Below, piece by piece: positions 17,401 through 18,331 of a stretch of DNA of 18,331 nt. The position numbers were made by a program, and so were the translations under genes. The notes under the pieces are model-generated. The model saw nothing but the letters and a program-made list of their open reading frames with translations, was not told the DNA's origin and made no database searches. The stretch's first letter is position 1. Every line of letters starts with the position of its first letter. The stretch comes from Chromatiales bacterium (GTDB lineage: Bacteria > Pseudomonadota > Gammaproteobacteria > Chromatiales > Chromatiaceae): contig JANTHH010000025.1 in assembly GCA_024762485.1 (NCBI GenBank), positions 1 to 18,331 on the forward strand, in the 5' to 3' direction.

Positions 17401-17645
17401 TGCGCGAGGGGATCGCCTTCGAGGATGCGGTGATCCGTTCCTCCGCAGTGCGCGCGAAGCCCATCGTGCTGACCGGCGTTGCCGCCATGGCCGGCGCCTT
17501 CTTCATCCTCGACGACCCGATCTTCTCCGGCCTGGCGGTATCGCTGATCTTCGGCCTGCTGGTCTCCACCATCCTCACCCTGGTGGTGATCCCGGTGGTC
17601 TACTACGGGCTGATGTACAAGAAGCTGAAACACGTACCGGTGTGA
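14430..17645 (+). CDS. RND efflux transporter permease subunit
   Basis: A 1071-residue inner-membrane proton-driven pump of the AcrB superfamily, working with the adaptor upstream. The first membrane helix is at about 22-39, followed by a periplasmic porter domain beginning REEEPQIAV and PYPGASASEVE. Helix 4 carries the proton-relay pair Asp 424-Asp 425 in GILVDDAIVVVENIHRH. In helix 10 the relay Lys of AcrB (K940) is replaced by Arg 978 (GIIVRNSILLVDF). The heavy-metal (CusA) type signature is absent, so drugs or other organic compounds are likelier substrates, but none can be assigned. No outer-membrane channel gene is adjacent, so a TolC-like protein from elsewhere must be used. GGAG 9 bases before the ATG supports the start. 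Confidence 0.95.
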   Translation: MSSRLGLSGRIAERFQATEITPLLALVGLLMGVFAVLVTPREEEPQIAVTFANVFIPYPGASASEVESLVSSPAEQVLSEIEGIDHVYSVSRPGMSVLTVQYLVGENREDAIVRLFSKIFSNQDWMPQGLGVGQPIVKPKGIDDVPIVSLTLWSDRPEFGAYELGQVAHAIETELKRVPGTRDIYTIGGPTRAMRVTLDPEALLGYGVDLDDLRLALTAANQTNDNIKLTADNKEILVQAGTFLTNPGEIGELVVGLHDGRPVFLRDIADISEGPDQPEAYVWLGAGPQGAQKGVELAGTAPAVTIAVAKKPGENAVDISRAVIDRFEQLRGTFIPDGVNSTVTRDYGETADAKAKKLISKLVFATASVVILVWLALGWREALIVGAAVVITLTITLFASWAWGFTLNRVSLFALIFSIGILVDDAIVVVENIHRHIALGARNLLDAIPRAVDEVGGPTILATFTVIAALLPMAFVTGLMGPYMSPIPINASMGMLISLAVAFVFTPWMTNKMLASHVHAIAGHSEQAGGGRLETLFRRLMSPFLVGRKGWRNRWLLLIAILLLIGGAVSLAYFKLVVLKMLPFDNKSEFQVVLDMPEGSSLEQTTRVLSEIGAYLSGVPEVTDYQAYAGTAAPINFNGLVRQYYLREGAYLGDIQVNLVEKHHRERKSHAVALSVREPVQAIAQAYGGNAKIVEVPPGPPVFSPLVAEVYGIDYKGQLRTAKSLRSVFEATPDIVDVDDSVEYPSDKRIVVVDRAKAARLGVPQHKVVQALTTVLHGEDAGYIHGSNLKYAVPIRLRYSEADRSDLDKALTLKVRGLSGEMVPLSELVEVRDSSREYSIYHKDLLPVVYVVGDMAGELDSPLYGLFEISDEVKHQQGPAQWFFSQPDNPYEYSFKWDGEWQVTYETFRDMGIAYGIGLIMIYLLVVAQFRSYKVPLIIMAPIPLTIIGIMPGHALLGAQFTATSMIGMIALAGIIVRNSILLVDFINQQLREGIAFEDAVIRSSAVRAKPIVLTGVAAMAGAFFILDDPIFSGLAVSLIFGLLVSTILTLVVIPVVYYGLMYKKLKHVPV

Positions 17646-17652
17646 TCCAGGT

Positions 17653-17686
17653 CCGGCGCCCACGGGTTACCATGGGTGCCGGATTT
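17653..17686 (+). terminator. Likely terminator of the RND operon
   Basis: CCGGCGCCCA (17653-17662) pairs with TGGGTGCCGG (17673-17682) through 10 base pairs, one of them G-T, with a 10-base loop, 7 bases after the permease stop. The stem is followed by ATTT only, so the T tract is short. Termination may be partial, allowing read-through into the lipoprotein gene. Confidence 0.5.
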
Positions 17687-17703
17687 CGATCGAGGGGATG
17701 ACG

Positions 17704-18111
17704 ATGAAGGCACGCTGGCCGTTTCTGGCAATCACCTGTCTGCTGCTCACCGCCTGCCAGGTGGCGAGCATCGCCGAGCGCTCCGAGGCCAACAAGCTGC
17801 GGGATACGCTCAATGCCTATGAGGCGGTCGTCCGCTGGGGCTCGCTGGACCAGGCCTACGGCTTCCTCACGGCCGATCTGGCCGCACAAAGCACCGTGCC
17901 GCCAGGACTCGACAACATCCGTGTCACCGGTTATGAACTGCTCTCCGGTCCGCGCAAGCTGTCGCCGCACAAGGTGACCCAGAGCGTTGCCATCGACTAT
18001 GTACTGCAGGACCAGCAAGTGGTGCGCCGCATCACCGACCGGCAGATCTGGACCTACAGCGAAGCGGTCGGCAAGTGGGAGCGTGCCAACCCGATCCCCC
18101 CGCTGCAGTGA
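17704..18111 (+). CDS. Lipoprotein of unknown function
   Basis: 135 residues with a lipoprotein signal peptide: basic start MKARW, a hydrophobic core and lipobox LTAC with Cys 18 as the lipidated residue. Residue +2 after the Cys is Gln, which favours outer-membrane sorting under the E. coli rule. The mature part (about 118 residues) includes NAYEAVVRWGSLDQAYGFL and ends ERANPIPPLQ. The helix then curved-sheet pattern recalls small NTF2-like domains, but this is a guess. The ATG at 17704 is preferred to that at 17698 because GAGGGG ends 6 bases before it and touches the other. It follows the RND operon after a hairpin and overlaps the next gene by 4 bases. Confidence 0.8.
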   Translation: MKARWPFLAITCLLLTACQVASIAERSEANKLRDTLNAYEAVVRWGSLDQAYGFLTADLAAQSTVPPGLDNIRVTGYELLSGPRKLSPHKVTQSVAIDYVLQDQQVVRRITDRQIWTYSEAVGKWERANPIPPLQ

Positions 18112-18331
18112 GCCTGGACACGCACGCCATCGATTATCTGCGTGCCCGCCTGCAGGCCGGGGATGCCGGCAAGACCCTGCTGGTGGGCCTGCAGGCCAAC
18201 CGGCCCTGTCTGGCCATCGCGGCCGGTCTGGGCGGTGAGGAGGACCACCCCCACTTCATCACCCTTGCCAGCTATCTGCTGCAGCGCGAGCAGGCCGATG
18301 CCTACTGGCTCGCCGTGCCGGCGGTCACCGC
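18108..18331 (+). CDS. Start of an unknown gene coupled to the lipoprotein, cut by window end
   Basis: A GTG overlapping the lipoprotein stop (GTGA, 4 bases shared) opens a frame that stays open to the window end, 74 codons. It begins MSLDTHAIDYLRARLQAGDA and continues with KTLLVGLQANRPCLAIAAGL and a segment near TLASYLLQREQADAYWLAVP. The 4-base overlap is typical of translationally coupled operon partners. No family is recognised from this fragment, and no signal peptide is apparent, so the product is probably cytoplasmic. Confidence 0.7.
   Translation, partial: MSLDTHAIDYLRARLQAGDAGKTLLVGLQANRPCLAIAAGLGGEEDHPHFITLASYLLQREQADAYWLAVPAVT

Noticed and set aside
14700..17663. 987-codon open frame antisense to the RND permease
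   Set aside because: Its translation is rich in His, Asp, Gln and Gly with no recognisable domain, as expected from the reverse strand of a GC-rich gene. The + strand frame has a full set of family motifs.

Overview
The window is high-GC chromosomal DNA, densely packed with genes on both strands. It contains no mobile elements, CRISPR arrays, tRNA or rRNA. The gene set points to a gammaproteobacterium: a membrane-type DjlA co-chaperone, a YcgL-family protein, TruC, an ACT-domain SerB and a PilU-type pilus ATPase. The GC content and codon use would suit a free-living, perhaps sulfur-oxidising Chromatiales or Ectothiorhodospira-like lineage. That placement is inference, because no marker gene is present.

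Left part (1-3994, mostly + strand): the 3' part of djlA, a membrane methyltransferase, a 247-bp intergenic region, a phosphohexomutase, a PilZ-domain protein and two small unknown proteins, one of them a 52-residue membrane peptide. The intergenic region holds the best non-coding signal: a minus-strand unit with a promoter, two hairpins and a strong intrinsic terminator, which looks like an sRNA gene. Beside it, on the + strand, is a hairpin-rich leader in front of the mutase.

Middle part (4014-10120, all - strand): pilU, then glgP (glycogen phosphorylase), then ycgL, serB and a membrane-anchored protein of unknown function. The last three are so tightly spaced that they probably form one operon. 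An 11-bp perfect inverted repeat brackets the -10 element in front of ycgL.

Right part (10245-18331): a MOSC-domain protein and a membrane diguanylate cyclase on the + strand, truC on the - strand converging on the cyclase, then an RND efflux pair (adaptor and permease) with a clear sigma70 promoter overlapped by palindromes. The window ends with a lipoprotein and the start of a translationally coupled unknown gene.

Two functional themes link the genes. GlgP releases glucose-1-phosphate, which a phosphohexomutase such as the one here could interconvert with glucose-6-phosphate. A diguanylate cyclase, a single-domain PilZ protein and a type IV pilus ATPase together suggest c-di-GMP control of surface behaviour, although they are not in one operon. 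I found no multi-gene system that looks wholly new. The items most worth following are the sRNA candidate near 1.4 kb, the operator-like palindromes before the efflux operon, and the small unknown genes.
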